Below are positions 31,990 to 42,536 of a stretch of 64,000 nt of DNA, piece after piece; position 1 is the first letter of the stretch; each line of letters begins with the position of its first letter. The stretch is from Mesostigma viride (Eukaryota > Streptophyta > Mesostigmatophyceae > Mesostigmatales > Mesostigmataceae). Location: assembly GCA_009746045.1 (NCBI GenBank), contig RPFO01000106.1, forward strand, positions 111,001-175,000, in the 5' to 3' direction. The position numbers and the translations under genes were made by a program. The notes under the pieces were generated by a model that saw only the letters and a list, made by a program, of their open reading frames with translations, had not been told where the DNA came from and did not search any database.

Positions 31990-32504
31990 GAACAGACAGA
32001 ATGAAGAAATTACAGAAGCTTGCCCCAACATCATTTCGTTTGCATGTATCCTAGGTAACTTCTACAAGAGGCATGTACGAGAGGCTCTACGAGAGGTGCA
32101 CACACAAACAGGCGTCATTCCACCGGCCAGCATCTCATGAAGGGGATTTTATGTTGTTTCATGATATCCGTCCAGATCAATCCCTGCCCAACATGGGCAG
32201 GTGTCGTATGATGTTCACAATCAATTACTGATCCTTGTAGAAGATGCGCAGTTCCCCCTGATCGCCACGGCCGACGCGCATCTGCATGAAGTACAAGTTC
32301 ATGAAACCCCCCAGGGATCAAGCACCATTTAGATGCCCGTTGTGGGACCACTAGTTGTGTCGAGACATGCATCAAGAGCAATAGCAAGGCGACAGAATAA
32401 ACAGATTTGCATGGCACCGTGGTAGGCTAAATGCAGAACAGGCGATTACACGCAGCGTGTACAGATTAAGCCAACATCACGTGCATCTGAGTTAAGAGTA
32501 CATC
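31990..32504. other. Unassigned DNA
   Basis: No gene or repeat recognised between the two LINE insertions. Confidence 0.45.
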
Positions 32505-32515
32505 ATGTGCATCTG

Positions 32516-32613
32516 AGTTAGGTTTTGCGGCTCGCTCACCTCCACCCACCAAGCAAGGGAATACGTCCTACATGATCTCCAAACGGAGTCATGTTATAAT
32601 CTAATTTAATTTA
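32516..32613 (+). mobile_element. 98-bp LINE tail with 11-bp target duplication
   Basis: ATGTGCATCTG on both sides (32505-32515, 32614-32624). The insert is only the LINE 3' end (GCGGCTCGCTCACC, ACATGATCTCC, AATTTAATTTA), an extreme 5' truncation. Confidence 0.88.
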
Positions 32614-32624
32614 ATGTGCATCTG

Positions 32625-33287
32625 GCCAGCACATGCGGACACTTACCTTGTCATCCAAGAAGGTGGCCGTGAACGTGTTGCGGACACGTACCTCATCATC
32701 CAAGAAGGTGGTCGTGAATGTGCTGCTCCGCAAACTGGATGGGGGCTGGAGCGCTTCGGGCAGGCTGGGAAGGTCACTGCAGAGAAAGGCACAGCCATGA
32801 GATACAGCACCAAAAGGGGCCAGGAATGAGTGTCACAAACGCGCAAGGATTTATAGCTTATTCCACCTAAGGGATGTCCATCATAAATAACAAATACTGA
32901 CCCATCAAGCCCAGTATAGGGAAGAAAGAAGGAATGAATTGAGGGCGGAAGGTGCAAGCCCCATTCAACCCATACCAGGAATGCGACATCGGACAGTGGA
33001 CATGAAGGCAGCATCGGCCACCCTCAAAGTTTCCATTCTTTTCAAGTACCCGATCCCGTGGTTAGGTGCCAATTTTAACGTAGCTCCATCGAAACCAATA
33101 GTGCATTGTCAGATGGCCGTTGGCTCACCTTGCTCCTGGCCACCCCAATCGGGTGACTACATGTAGTGCGTGATCCAAGAAAGCCCAGCCCCGCCCTGTA
33201 CCACCCTGCCCGGCCCCGCCTCAGAGAGCACGAGAGACAAATTCGCCCAACTGCCGAGAGAGAGTTCCAACTGTGGCCAACACTCAC
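32625..33287. other. Unassigned DNA, possible 3' exons of the gene at 33288
   Basis: A minus-strand segment about 33137-33261 (after an acceptor-like CGGCAG, ending before GTGAGC) could be a further exon. I cannot match it to any family. Confidence 0.35.
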
Positions 33288-34048
33288 AATCGCGGCACGA
33301 TGCCTGCCAGGGACCCTGCCAGCTCGACCTTGGTGTTGTCGTACCGGATGGTCAGGTCGGCCGTGCCTGCACGCACCAAGCCACGACCCATGCATCCAAC
33401 CACACATCCCAACATGCATCCATCCACACACCAAAACATGCAGCCATGATGTTGATCAGAGCAAGGCCAGGAGGACCAGTTGGCCACAGGCCCAACCCTT
33501 GGTTGAGAAAACTGCCCACCGCTGGCCATCCAGCGGCAATGCAGTCGCCGCTGGCGCAGCTGGGTTCGTGTCACACATCGCTTTCGCTAAAGTTTCCTTC
33601 CATCCTCCAGCGACTCCGTGACTAATTTCATGCGTGGCGATCCTCTGCGCACAGCCACGCTGCCAAACTACAAAGCCGAGATTGCCACCAGCCGTCACCA
33701 AATGTCGGCATGGCCACCAAACTTGCACAACTCACCACTTGTAGTGTACGAGTGCACGAGCGTGAGAACCGCCACGGGGGCATCTGCAAAGGGCAGCTGG
33801 GGGCCCCTGAGCTCCACCACGTTGTCCAGCCGCGACGACGCGACGTCCACATCCTGGTACACCTGGCCCAGGTTGCCCACGGGCACGGACCCTGGCCGCA
33901 CGCCCCCCAGGGTGTAGGACGGCACAAACCGGCTCGAATAGAGCAGGCGCCACTGCGAGGTGGCACACGTCCAGTTGGGCGGGACGCCGAGCGGGCCCGG
34001 TGTCAGGACAACAGGAAAAAAATTGGTGCGTTGCCAATAGCGGATCAT
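33288..34048 (-). CDS. Possible spliced gene, two candidate exons, unknown product
   Basis: I do not recognise the product. Candidate exon A (about 34048-33736, minus) reads MIRYWQRTNFFPV, then QWRLLYSSRFVPSYTLGG and LPFADAPVAVLTLVHSYTTS, and ends at a GTGAGT donor. Candidate exon B (33366-33288) follows a CGTGCAG acceptor with matching phase, reads TADLTIRYDNTKVELAGSLA and ends at another GTGAGT. The two good donors and phase match suggest a real gene. The beta-strand-like pattern of B resembles LEA2-type or secreted beta-sandwich domains, but that is only an impression. No acceptor is seen just upstream of exon A, so ATG 34048 could be the start. Confidence 0.35.
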
Positions 34049-34269
34049 TTACAGGACCCGACCATGCAGCAAGGGAGCCCGAAAAAGAGAATCCCGGAAG
34101 GACGTGGGCAAGTAGCTGGAACACATCAACGCTATTACTTATCGTTTCAATGAGCATTCCGCATGGCGAAGCGACGTGGCAGGATACATTGGTGAACCAC
34201 AAGGGAGACATGGCCGGTCTCTTGAGGAGAAACCGTAAGCACGCTCCATACTCGGTAGTTAGTACTGTG

Positions 34270-34645
34270 CACTTCCTACTCATTCATGAAGGGGCTTGTT
34301 GCTATACGACATACTGTACACTTCCCACTTATCCATGAAGGGTCTTGTTGCTATACGACAAACTGTGCACTTCCCACTCATCCACGAAGGGTCTTGTTGC
34401 TATACGACATACTGTGCACTTCCTACTCATCCATCAAGGGGCTTGTTGCTATACGACATACTGTGCACTTCCTACTCATCCATGAAGGGTCTTGTTGCTA
34501 TACGACATACTGTACACTTTCTACTCATCCATGAAGGGTCTTGTTGCTATACGACATACTGTACACTTTCTACTCATCCACGAAGGGTCTTGTTGCTATA
34601 CGACATACTGTGCACTTCCTACTCATCCACGAAGGGGTTGCTTTG
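34270..34645 (+). repeat. 49-bp tandem repeat, about 7.5 copies
   Basis: The word CTATACGACATACTGT recurs every 49 bp from 34302 to 34596, with CTACTCATCCATGAAGGG between. 49 is not a multiple of three, so the open frames across it are not evidence of coding. Confidence 0.92.
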
Positions 34646-37561
34646 CGAAGCCATAGTAGCTGTTTCAATAACGCATGCAGCTATTCATATGATCGATCAC
34701 TATACTACATTATACTACACACTTCATACACATTTATTCCACCTATATGTGTGAAATGAAGCAGCATTGATGCAGGATATTTGTGCTCCGAGCCACGAGG
34801 TGATGTTGGATGTATTGAAGGCAAATTGTATCCACAGACAATATCAGTTTGCAGCGATGAGACCGGCAACACACACAGAGCACGAACTACAAGTAGGAGC
34901 ATCCCTACAGCAATATGGGCACAGAGCTACATACATTCTACCACTCATCCATCATAGCTACATGTGTAATCCCACCCCTCCGTCCAACCCAGTGCAGTAT
35001 CAGCCCCAAAGGAATCCCCACGTGCCGTACTCTGGTAAGCTCCTGGGGCTTCGCAAGGCAACCACTGCAGACAGGTCAGCAGGGAAAAAATTCTCTTGAC
35101 ACCAAAGCGTACTGTTTTAAGCTGCCAGTCTATATCGTACCCGGCCCTGCATTTTCGAGAGATCGCTGGGGAAGGAAGGGGAGCCGCCTGGTGACTGGGC
35201 GGCCTGGACCTCAAGTCCCTGGGCGATGCGCTCCATCTCTGCAGGAGGCCAATAATGAAGTTGTATGGCAGGTTTCAAAGGTGGGGGGGATGGGTTAACG
35301 GAGAGGTCATTGCCAGGGAGATGCTAGGCTGTGGATGACGTGCTGTTGGCGAAGATGTTGCAGCGATTGAAAAAACAACAACGACACGCTTTGGAAATAG
35401 CGGTAAACGAATGCAGAACGGCCATAAAGACAGCTATCGTAGCTTCATGAGAACTGCTAGTTTGAATACCTTCTTCAGCCCTCTTGTCAGCATTTAAGCC
35501 TCGGTTGATGGTTGCAGCTTGCGCCTTGTGAATGAAGAAGAGGCCAAAGGGCGACGATCAAACAGTGATGAATAAGACTTTGTCGAAACGTTAGCCCCCC
35601 ACCGCTTGGAACAGGCATCGCAAATGACTATACGATTTCACGCCGGAAAGGAAAGGGAGGGCACGCGGCATGCCCCCACATCAACAGCACAGCAGCTTGG
35701 AGAAGCTACATAGAAGGGATCTGAATGCGTCATCAGAAATGCCCGGCATGCCCGGTCAGCGTACCAGCATGCTTTTCTTCAGCGAATCCACGGTCGTTGA
35801 ACTGCGATTGGATACTGTGGTTGTCCCAGTTACATTCTCCGTAGAGTCAATTTCACTAAGCTCGGCTGATACTCCTAGGCATGCTCTCTTTGTGATCCTT
35901 CGCGTCGGCACCCGGGCGTCAAGCCGCGAGCCAAGCGATTTGCTGATAACCACCCTAGGTTGCTGCACATCGGCCTTCGCGATCCGCGAGGTGGTTGCAA
36001 CAGCAATCGCCTGAGGCGCTAGATGAGAAACTACCGACGAGGACGCGAGCATTTTCACGGATGTCAGGAAATCCTTTAATGCAGGAACGGTGCCTCTTTT
36101 GTTGCACGGGAAAATAAGTAAATTGTCCGAGATGGTCGCTTCGTGCCTGTACTTCGTGACGTCGGGTCCTCTCCCCGATCGACCAGTTGCACGCGCGAGC
36201 TCTCTCCTGCAGTCGCCACGTTTCCACCCACCCACGTGCTGTCAATTGCCACGCCTAGCTGGCACTCGGCAAGTCGGCACACGCTCGATACGTACCGTCG
36301 AATTGACACTTGGCACGTTGATCGTTACTGGAAAGTGCCGAGGCAGCACAAAAATTGCCTGCACGATCCCGGGTTCGATTCCCGCCAAGCAGGCCGGTTT
36401 GCACCCGAACGATGACTTCATGAGTTGCAAACTGGCAGTCTTGCAGGTCCCGTAAATAGACGCATGCGCACCATCGCCAAGCGGCAGGCTTCCCATGGAA
36501 AACCCGGAGTTCGAATAGAGGAATAAGTTACGTAACTGTATGATGAGTTTACAAAGCAGTTGACACTGTACCGGTCTAGTTCAAATGTCTTTTCTGGAAG
36601 ATTAGCGCACGACCATGCGTCCCTAGCCATTTTACAGGAAACATCCCGGCGTTATGATTCAGTATTACGTGCGCGATGCAACCAGCACATGCCCGCCTGG
36701 ATATGATGGTCATGGGAAGCGCAATCCTGACTTCGACTAACCGCGTTTCCTGACTCGTCCTCGAGATGTTTTTAGCAAGAAAAAACATCGCGTTATCAAG
36801 CCGCTCTTCATATTTATAAACAATGCCAAGCACTACGTCACTGCTTTCGATGAAGCATAAGCTAATAGCAGGCAAATCTGGTCCAAAATCTGCATGTCGT
36901 AGTGGTATTCCCCAACCATCACAAGCCAATAATGCGTACGTAGAGGCAGTAAAGCAACCAAAAGACAAGCAGAAAACCTCCATTACAGGTCTACGATTAT
37001 TTTACAATCCACCCAACAACTTGATACCGTACAATGAACACGTGAACAGGATAGCACGTACCAGATCAAAACCGCATATTACCTTTCTTGGCGGAGCCAG
37101 CATGGCGCCCACCTGATGGACGTAGCTGCGAGCCTTTCCTGGCCGTCGTCGCTTATAAATCATGTAAGGAATAACGTGAAACATCTATCCGCGTTCAAAT
37201 GTAGGCCGGGCATTTCCCGCCTATCAACAGTTAGCACATGCACGGTCGCCACCTGGTTGCTGAAACGAGGTTGCCGCATCGAGCAGAAGGTCGAGACATA
37301 TCTGCGCACATCCAAACGTTGCCTGGCCAAGGACATAAGCTTTTCAAGACCTAAGGATCATGCCTACAAAATTTCAGTTGAAAATGTAAAGCGGCCATGC
37401 TCTCATACCATTCAGTTTTCTGTATGACTTACATATTCGGTGCATGACTGCCCGAGAGGCAAGGGCAGAGACCTAAACAGCAGGGTTGCCAACTTGCCAT
37501 GGTACAGTGTAGCCACTAAAGATTCTCTGCTGCCCATGTGCGGCGTGGGACACAACAACAA
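34646..37561. other. Unassigned DNA with one tRNA-like relic
   Basis: Several 100-160 codon frames exist on both strands (35756-36235 minus, 36576-36983 minus, 36823-37116 plus) but none matches a known family. The minus frame at 35756 ends by a GTACGC donor-like site and is Ser/Thr-rich, so it could be an exon. At 36355-36395, CCCGGGTTCGATTCCCGCC looks like a tRNA T-arm, but no matching acceptor or anticodon arm is found, so I do not call a tRNA gene. Confidence 0.45.
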
Positions 37562-37592
37562 TGTTCAACAACAACAACAACAACAACAACAG
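37562..37592 (+). repeat. (AAC)n microsatellite
   Basis: About ten AAC repeats. Confidence 0.95.
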
Positions 37593-37739
37593 TGTAGCTT
37601 GCTTGTAATATAAGATCCTCGTGTCTCACGGTCGCCAAATGTCAACCAGTGGATGGTTTCCGTAGTGTTTCCCTGGCTTTCCCGCCTTGGTTCCCGCACG
37701 AAAAATTTGGCTGCCGGACCTCGGATGGACCGCAAAACC

Positions 37740-37900
37740 CCATAATACGCCCGCTTATACGCGTTATTCGTTGTATTATACGTAAAAATACGCCAATCGT
37801 ATAAAACGGATAAAAATTATACGCTCGACCTTGTATAACGCGTATTATACCGTATTATACCGTACTATAACCGTACCGTAGTATAATACGTCGTATAATG
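37740..37900. repeat. Cluster of TATAATACG / CGTATTATA words
   Basis: More than a dozen copies, in both orientations, of ATACG- and GTATTATACC-type words in 160 bp. Possibly one end of a TIR element or a remnant of one. No partner end was found. Confidence 0.6.
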
Positions 37901-38560
37901 GAACACTGGTTGAGGCCTTCATGCGGCCAAGGATTTCGTTCTCAAACGCGCCGGCCTGTGCATGCGCAAGCTTCATCACCAGCCAGGTCGAAGTTCTTGA
38001 CGATGACATTAAGGCTGCGCACGATGACGTTATGGCTGCATGCCTCCTCGCGGAGGTCGATCGAGCGTCTGTTGCTTAAGTTGTGCTGCGACGGCGGAGG
38101 TGGTGGAGGTGGTCCAGGAGGTGGTGTGCCGGTGGTGCTTCAGCATGTCCGCCCAGGTCTCAGGGGTCCACGGGACGTACCGGCCTGAGCATCGTCGATC
38201 GATCGGCAGGGCCAGCACTGGTGCTGGCCGGGCGGCAACGTCCTTCACCGCCTGGGCGGTGAGGCCAGGCCGCGGAGCGTGTTTTGCAGGCACCCGATGG
38301 TGATGGCGTTGGACATCCTGGAGGCGCGCTTACAAGTCGATGTCACGGAGCTGGACGGGCGGTGATGGCGTCGGTGGAGGCGGTGGTGGGAGTGGAGGTG
38401 GAGGCGAGGAGGCCGGTGGAGGTGGCGGTGGAGATGGCATGCAGGGAGCCTGCTGCTCGGCAGCCAGCACTGATGCGGCCCACGGCTGCCATGTGCATCT
38501 GCACCGTCGAGGGGGGTCACGTGCTGCGCGATTGCCTCCCGAAGGTGGAGGAAGGTAGAT
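37898..38560 (-). pseudogene. Second, decayed copy of the ORF1-like protein
   Basis: On the minus strand, VIVKNFDLAGDEA (near 37985) matches IVKNFDQPAGED of the copy at 29650. GLTAQAVKDVAARPAP, a TT/P-rich linker and GG-rich plus-strand runs also align in order. Many frameshifts. The CTCCGCGAGGAGG and GGTGGTGGAGG runs on the plus strand match 29730-29790. Confidence 0.65.
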
Positions 38561-39559
38561 TCGGCGGTCAAGGGGGAGGAGGGGACCCAGAGATCGTCGG
38601 CAGAGCGCGCAAGGATGGAGAAGAGAGCGGCGAGCTGTTCAAAGGCAAGGGCGAGACCAGCCGGGCACTAGGTGGTCAAGTCCGCGGTGGGAAAACCAGC
38701 CGTCAACTTCATTGCCGAGGTGTGAATGATCGCGGAAGTGCTGGCACAGGGCACTTGGGAGCGAGGCGTGTGACCCGTAAAACGCGAGTCCGGTATTCAA
38801 TTGACTGGGGGCAACATTGAAAATAGCCGGGCCGGTTGACATCAAAGGTGGAAGACAACCTGTCGACTTCGAAATCGCGCTCGAGCTCGGACCAGCTAGG
38901 TTCGCCAGGCCGGGCGACTGCGCTTGGGCTCGGGCGATGCCGATGCGGGCGAGGCAAGCTCGGGAGGGACCTGGGCGACCACCAGTGCTCGACCAGTGAC
39001 AGTCACCGCTGCCTGCCGGGCCTGATCGAGGGCAAAGCTGCAGCCGGAGCTGCAGACGTATTTTCAGGGCTTAGCGTAGCCGCCAGGCTGCGTTGCGCAG
39101 AGGAGCGTTTGATCGTCATCATACTGCGTAAGAGCTTTGGAAAAATAAACATCAGCGTGTGCGTCTTAGTCTCTTAGAAAGCTACGAAGCGATTGTGATA
39201 TTCACAGCCGAATTCGGTGCCCCAAACGTGAAAGTTACGGAGCTCCGCCGTCAGCCATGGCTACCTCGTGGCTCGTGGCAGCATTGTTCAGCTAGGATGA
39301 TGGGATTATTACACATATCCATCATCCTGCACGATCGACCCGAAAAGGTACGCGGATAACATAAGGATAGGTTCGAGCTACCATGGTCCGGATTCTCCAG
39401 ATTTCTGGCCTGCGCTGCATGGTTGTCTCATTGATATGCATGGGTCTAGCTCCTGATCCGTAGTTGGCATCCCAAGCTACAGCCCAACTGTGAAAAAACT
39501 CTTTGATCACCGGAGAGTGGTGCTACTAGTAATTTGGAAATTGTGCTAGATATACTACG
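38561..39559. other. Unassigned DNA
   Basis: No gene recognised. 39395-39440 shares a GATTTCTGGCCTGCGCTG segment with 9014-9050, a small dispersed repeat. Confidence 0.45.
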
Positions 39560-40262
39560 TGGAGGAAGGGGTGCTTTACTAAGTAGGGTAGTTATAATTA
39601 TTTCGCTTAGATTATAGAGTTAGAGTCGATCGCAAGTTTTCGCGGCTCCGCTCCCACCCACCCCCATCAGTCCATGGAATTCATAGGTGCTATGTACATT
39701 TTGTATCATGGTATGCCTCGTGTTTCGGACGAGGTTAGGCAGCGTAGGATAGCATTTGTAGGACACCTTGCTCGCACCAGCCAGGTCGACACCACCCTTG
39801 GTCTGGCCGGCCCCCAGCGGCTTGGACAGCCAGGGCGGCACATTCTGACCTGGCCTGGCCCCAAGGACATTCCCAAAAGGGTAGGGAAACCTGTCACCAA
39901 CTACGTTCAGATGTTGCTGGACGACCTAGTGGTCCCAGCCCATGCAGTTTGAGCACCGCATTCACTCTAGACTCTCTCGTCTTTGGACTGCCATGCAGGA
40001 CAAGACGCGGTGGAAGAAGATTGTCAAGGCGCACACGCCCGACCCTGTGGGCAAGCCACCTCCCCCCAAGCGGAGGAGGCGTTTTGATGAGTAGTGTAGG
40101 TAGGATTTTCTAGATAGAGTTAGGACAGTTCGATCACGCGGCTTCCTCCAACCCATCCATCATGAAATATGTGCTACATGACCTCCCCACGGAGGCATGT
40201 TATAATTTAATTTAATTTTTTTAATGTACATGATCTCCCAATGGGGTCATGCTATAATTTTT
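39560..40262 (+). mobile_element. Older LINE tail split by a younger LINE copy
   Basis: 39560-39699 plus 40232-40262 align to one LINE 3' end (TAGGGTAGTTATAATT, CGGCTCCGCTCCCACCC, then ATGTACAT and GATCTCCCAATGGGG). The younger copy sits at 39700-40223. Confidence 0.75.
39700..40223 (+). mobile_element. 5'-truncated LINE with 8-bp target duplication
   Basis: ATGTACAT flanks both sides (39692-39699, 40224-40231). It encodes DEVRQRRIAFVGHLARTSQV and GQPGRHILTWPGPKDIPKR, then RRRRFDE before a stop. 3' end CTCCCCACGGAGGCATG plus AATTTAATTTAA tail. Same family as 31409-31977. Confidence 0.87.
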
Positions 40263-42536
40263 ATATCATATAATGTAATCAGTAATACTGCGTGGGCTGA
40301 TATGGTGCACATGAAAACTACACACCTGTCCACTCAATACCAAATGTATCGATCGGGATGACCACGGCTGAATCTGAACTGAAAATCCGGTTCAGGGGGC
40401 CCTAACCGATGCTAGCCCCCTGTGATTCATTTAGTTGTCTCACCCACATATACCTAGTTGTCTCACTTAACAGGTATATATGAAATATCACCTCGAATTT
40501 CTTAAGAAAAAAAATACTTTTGAGAAGGAATTAACCTGAGATTCTTGCGTAAGTACATCCACAAGCACAACCACACTTTGGCAAGACACATTGCCTCATT
40601 CAAGAAGGCAGTGCAGGCTCCAGGCCAGTAATTGCCATCGAGTTTCCGACACATTGATGTTTCCTTGTCTCAAATGTGAACAAAAATGCTGGCCGGAAAA
40701 ATAGCCATTGATTTATGGCCCATGACAGCCCCGTACCAAGGATCTGAGGCCCGATGAAAGCCTGCAGACCCTGGCTTCCACTACTGCTTAACGGTAAAGT
40801 TTAAAAGCCTTGGCTGCCTTGCACAGCATTGTGCTCAGCATGGGCTTATTGGCGGGATTCGCCGATCACAATTCTCCATGCAACCGGTTAAGAAACTTCT
40901 TTGTTGCCGTGCGCAGCGTTTTGTTCAGTTTTATCCCAGCAATTAAGCCTGCCACAAAGCAGACCAACGAGATTTTCGCGCACGTCGCGTTTGTCACCGC
41001 CATTCCAATTATTTCCCTATCCGGTTTTCCCAGATAGCTAGTGGTTGCCTGATGGACGGCGCTCGCGGGTAGAGAAGTCCTTCCCTGTCAGCCCGCGTCC
41101 AGCAAGGACTACAGTCCCTGTAACCGGCTTCAGGTAACGAGTGTATCTCAGACGCCAGAAACTCACAGGGGGGAATCAGCGTCCCTGCTATCGCATTGAG
41201 TCGAGAGAAGCTCCGCGACCGTTGGGTTATGAGGTGATCGCCGAAGCTTTGCAGATCTTTTCGGAAAGCAGCCGTCAGCCGCGTGATTTCCGAAGAGAGC
41301 AAAACAAATCACAACGTGCGCTAAAGATTGCTCTCATATGCCTACGTGCTGGTTCTTATGATACCGTGGAATGTAACAAAAAATGCACCTTCCCCAAAAC
41401 GTTGCTCCAAAGCTGCCTATCTTGCTTGCAGGGTTCTGTTTGTCGCGATGTTGCTTACGGCATGCCAAAGGGTTCGTTGAGGTGAACCAATATTTTTGGG
41501 CGTCATGGTTGTCAGAAGCCCGTGTCGTCCGAGCTGTTCCCCGTGTGTCGCATTCACCCCAATACCGAGAGTCTGAGACCAGCTCTCGTCATGTGGCTTA
41601 AGACCGCCTTCGTAAGAAGAAAACACCGAATGACGTTAACCCCCCGGGTACAATCGGGTGTAAATGTCCTATATATCACTCATTTCACTTGCATTTCATC
41701 CAGTTTTTTCATCCGATATGCGTGTACTGTAGTTAATACTCTGGAAAATGGTTGGGGTGACCCTGGGGAGACTGCAACAGGGGTGATGGGCTGATGGCCC
41801 GATGAGTGATGGGGTCTCGGGAGTCGGGACCCTTTCTGTGGCCAGTGTCTGGCAGCAGGCCACAGCGAGCCTGGCTACACCGCTCGTTGACTTTTCTGGG
41901 TTCAAAAGAAGGGCTTGCATCCCGGCGCTCGACAGCCAAGTAAAAGTCTTCTCAGGGAGACCCAGCCGGTCGTTAGGTCAAAGTTGCTGAGGTCACCAGT
42001 CATCATACATCACACAGTTATATTTTGCCCACCGCCCACCAGTTTGCCGCGCGCGGTGGGCCGCCAGCTGTTTCGTTCGAATCTCGCCGAACTTCAAATA
42101 TTTCTGAACTCCTTTCATTTCGTAACGCCACGTACCATGGTATTAACCGGTTGTCCAATGAGATGCCTCAATTTGTGCATGCGCCGCCACAATAATCCGG
42201 ACTTGTACGGCCAAAACTGCGGAGGTATGGTTGGGCGCGTACGTCAATACCGCCCCTGGTCGTGCGCTCGTAGCTGTTTTTGGAAGGGGGTGCATTATGA
42301 GGTGCGACCGGTGCGACAGCTCAGTCGGACAAGAACCGATGAAATAATTCCAGTTTGTCCACAGAGTCACAGTCAACACCACCGAATTCGGACAGGTAGG
42401 ACCATTGACGGGACAGCGGCAGTAAGTGCCCGAAGAACCGGTGCAGTGATCAATGGCGAGGAAAAAGGGCCGGGCATTCCTTGCACTACTTTGTGAACGC
42501 GTCTAGCTGCGCACGCTGCACGTTTGTGGAATAAGT
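40263..42536. other. Unassigned DNA upstream of the GT64 gene
   Basis: No recognisable exon, repeat terminus or RNA gene. It would hold the promoter and 5' UTR of the GT64 gene; no convincing TATA box was identified. Confidence 0.5.

Noticed and set aside
34270-34645. Possible CRISPR array
   Set aside because: Units are contiguous 49-bp tandem repeats without unique spacers, in eukaryotic DNA. The 36-bp array at 52904 was rejected for the same reason.
36340-36400. tRNA gene with GGGTTCGATTCCC
   Set aside because: Only a T-arm-like hairpin is present; acceptor, D-arm and anticodon arm cannot be built around it.
36576-36983. 135-codon minus-strand frame
   Set aside because: Intact but without recognisable motifs, splice context or homology; left as unassigned.
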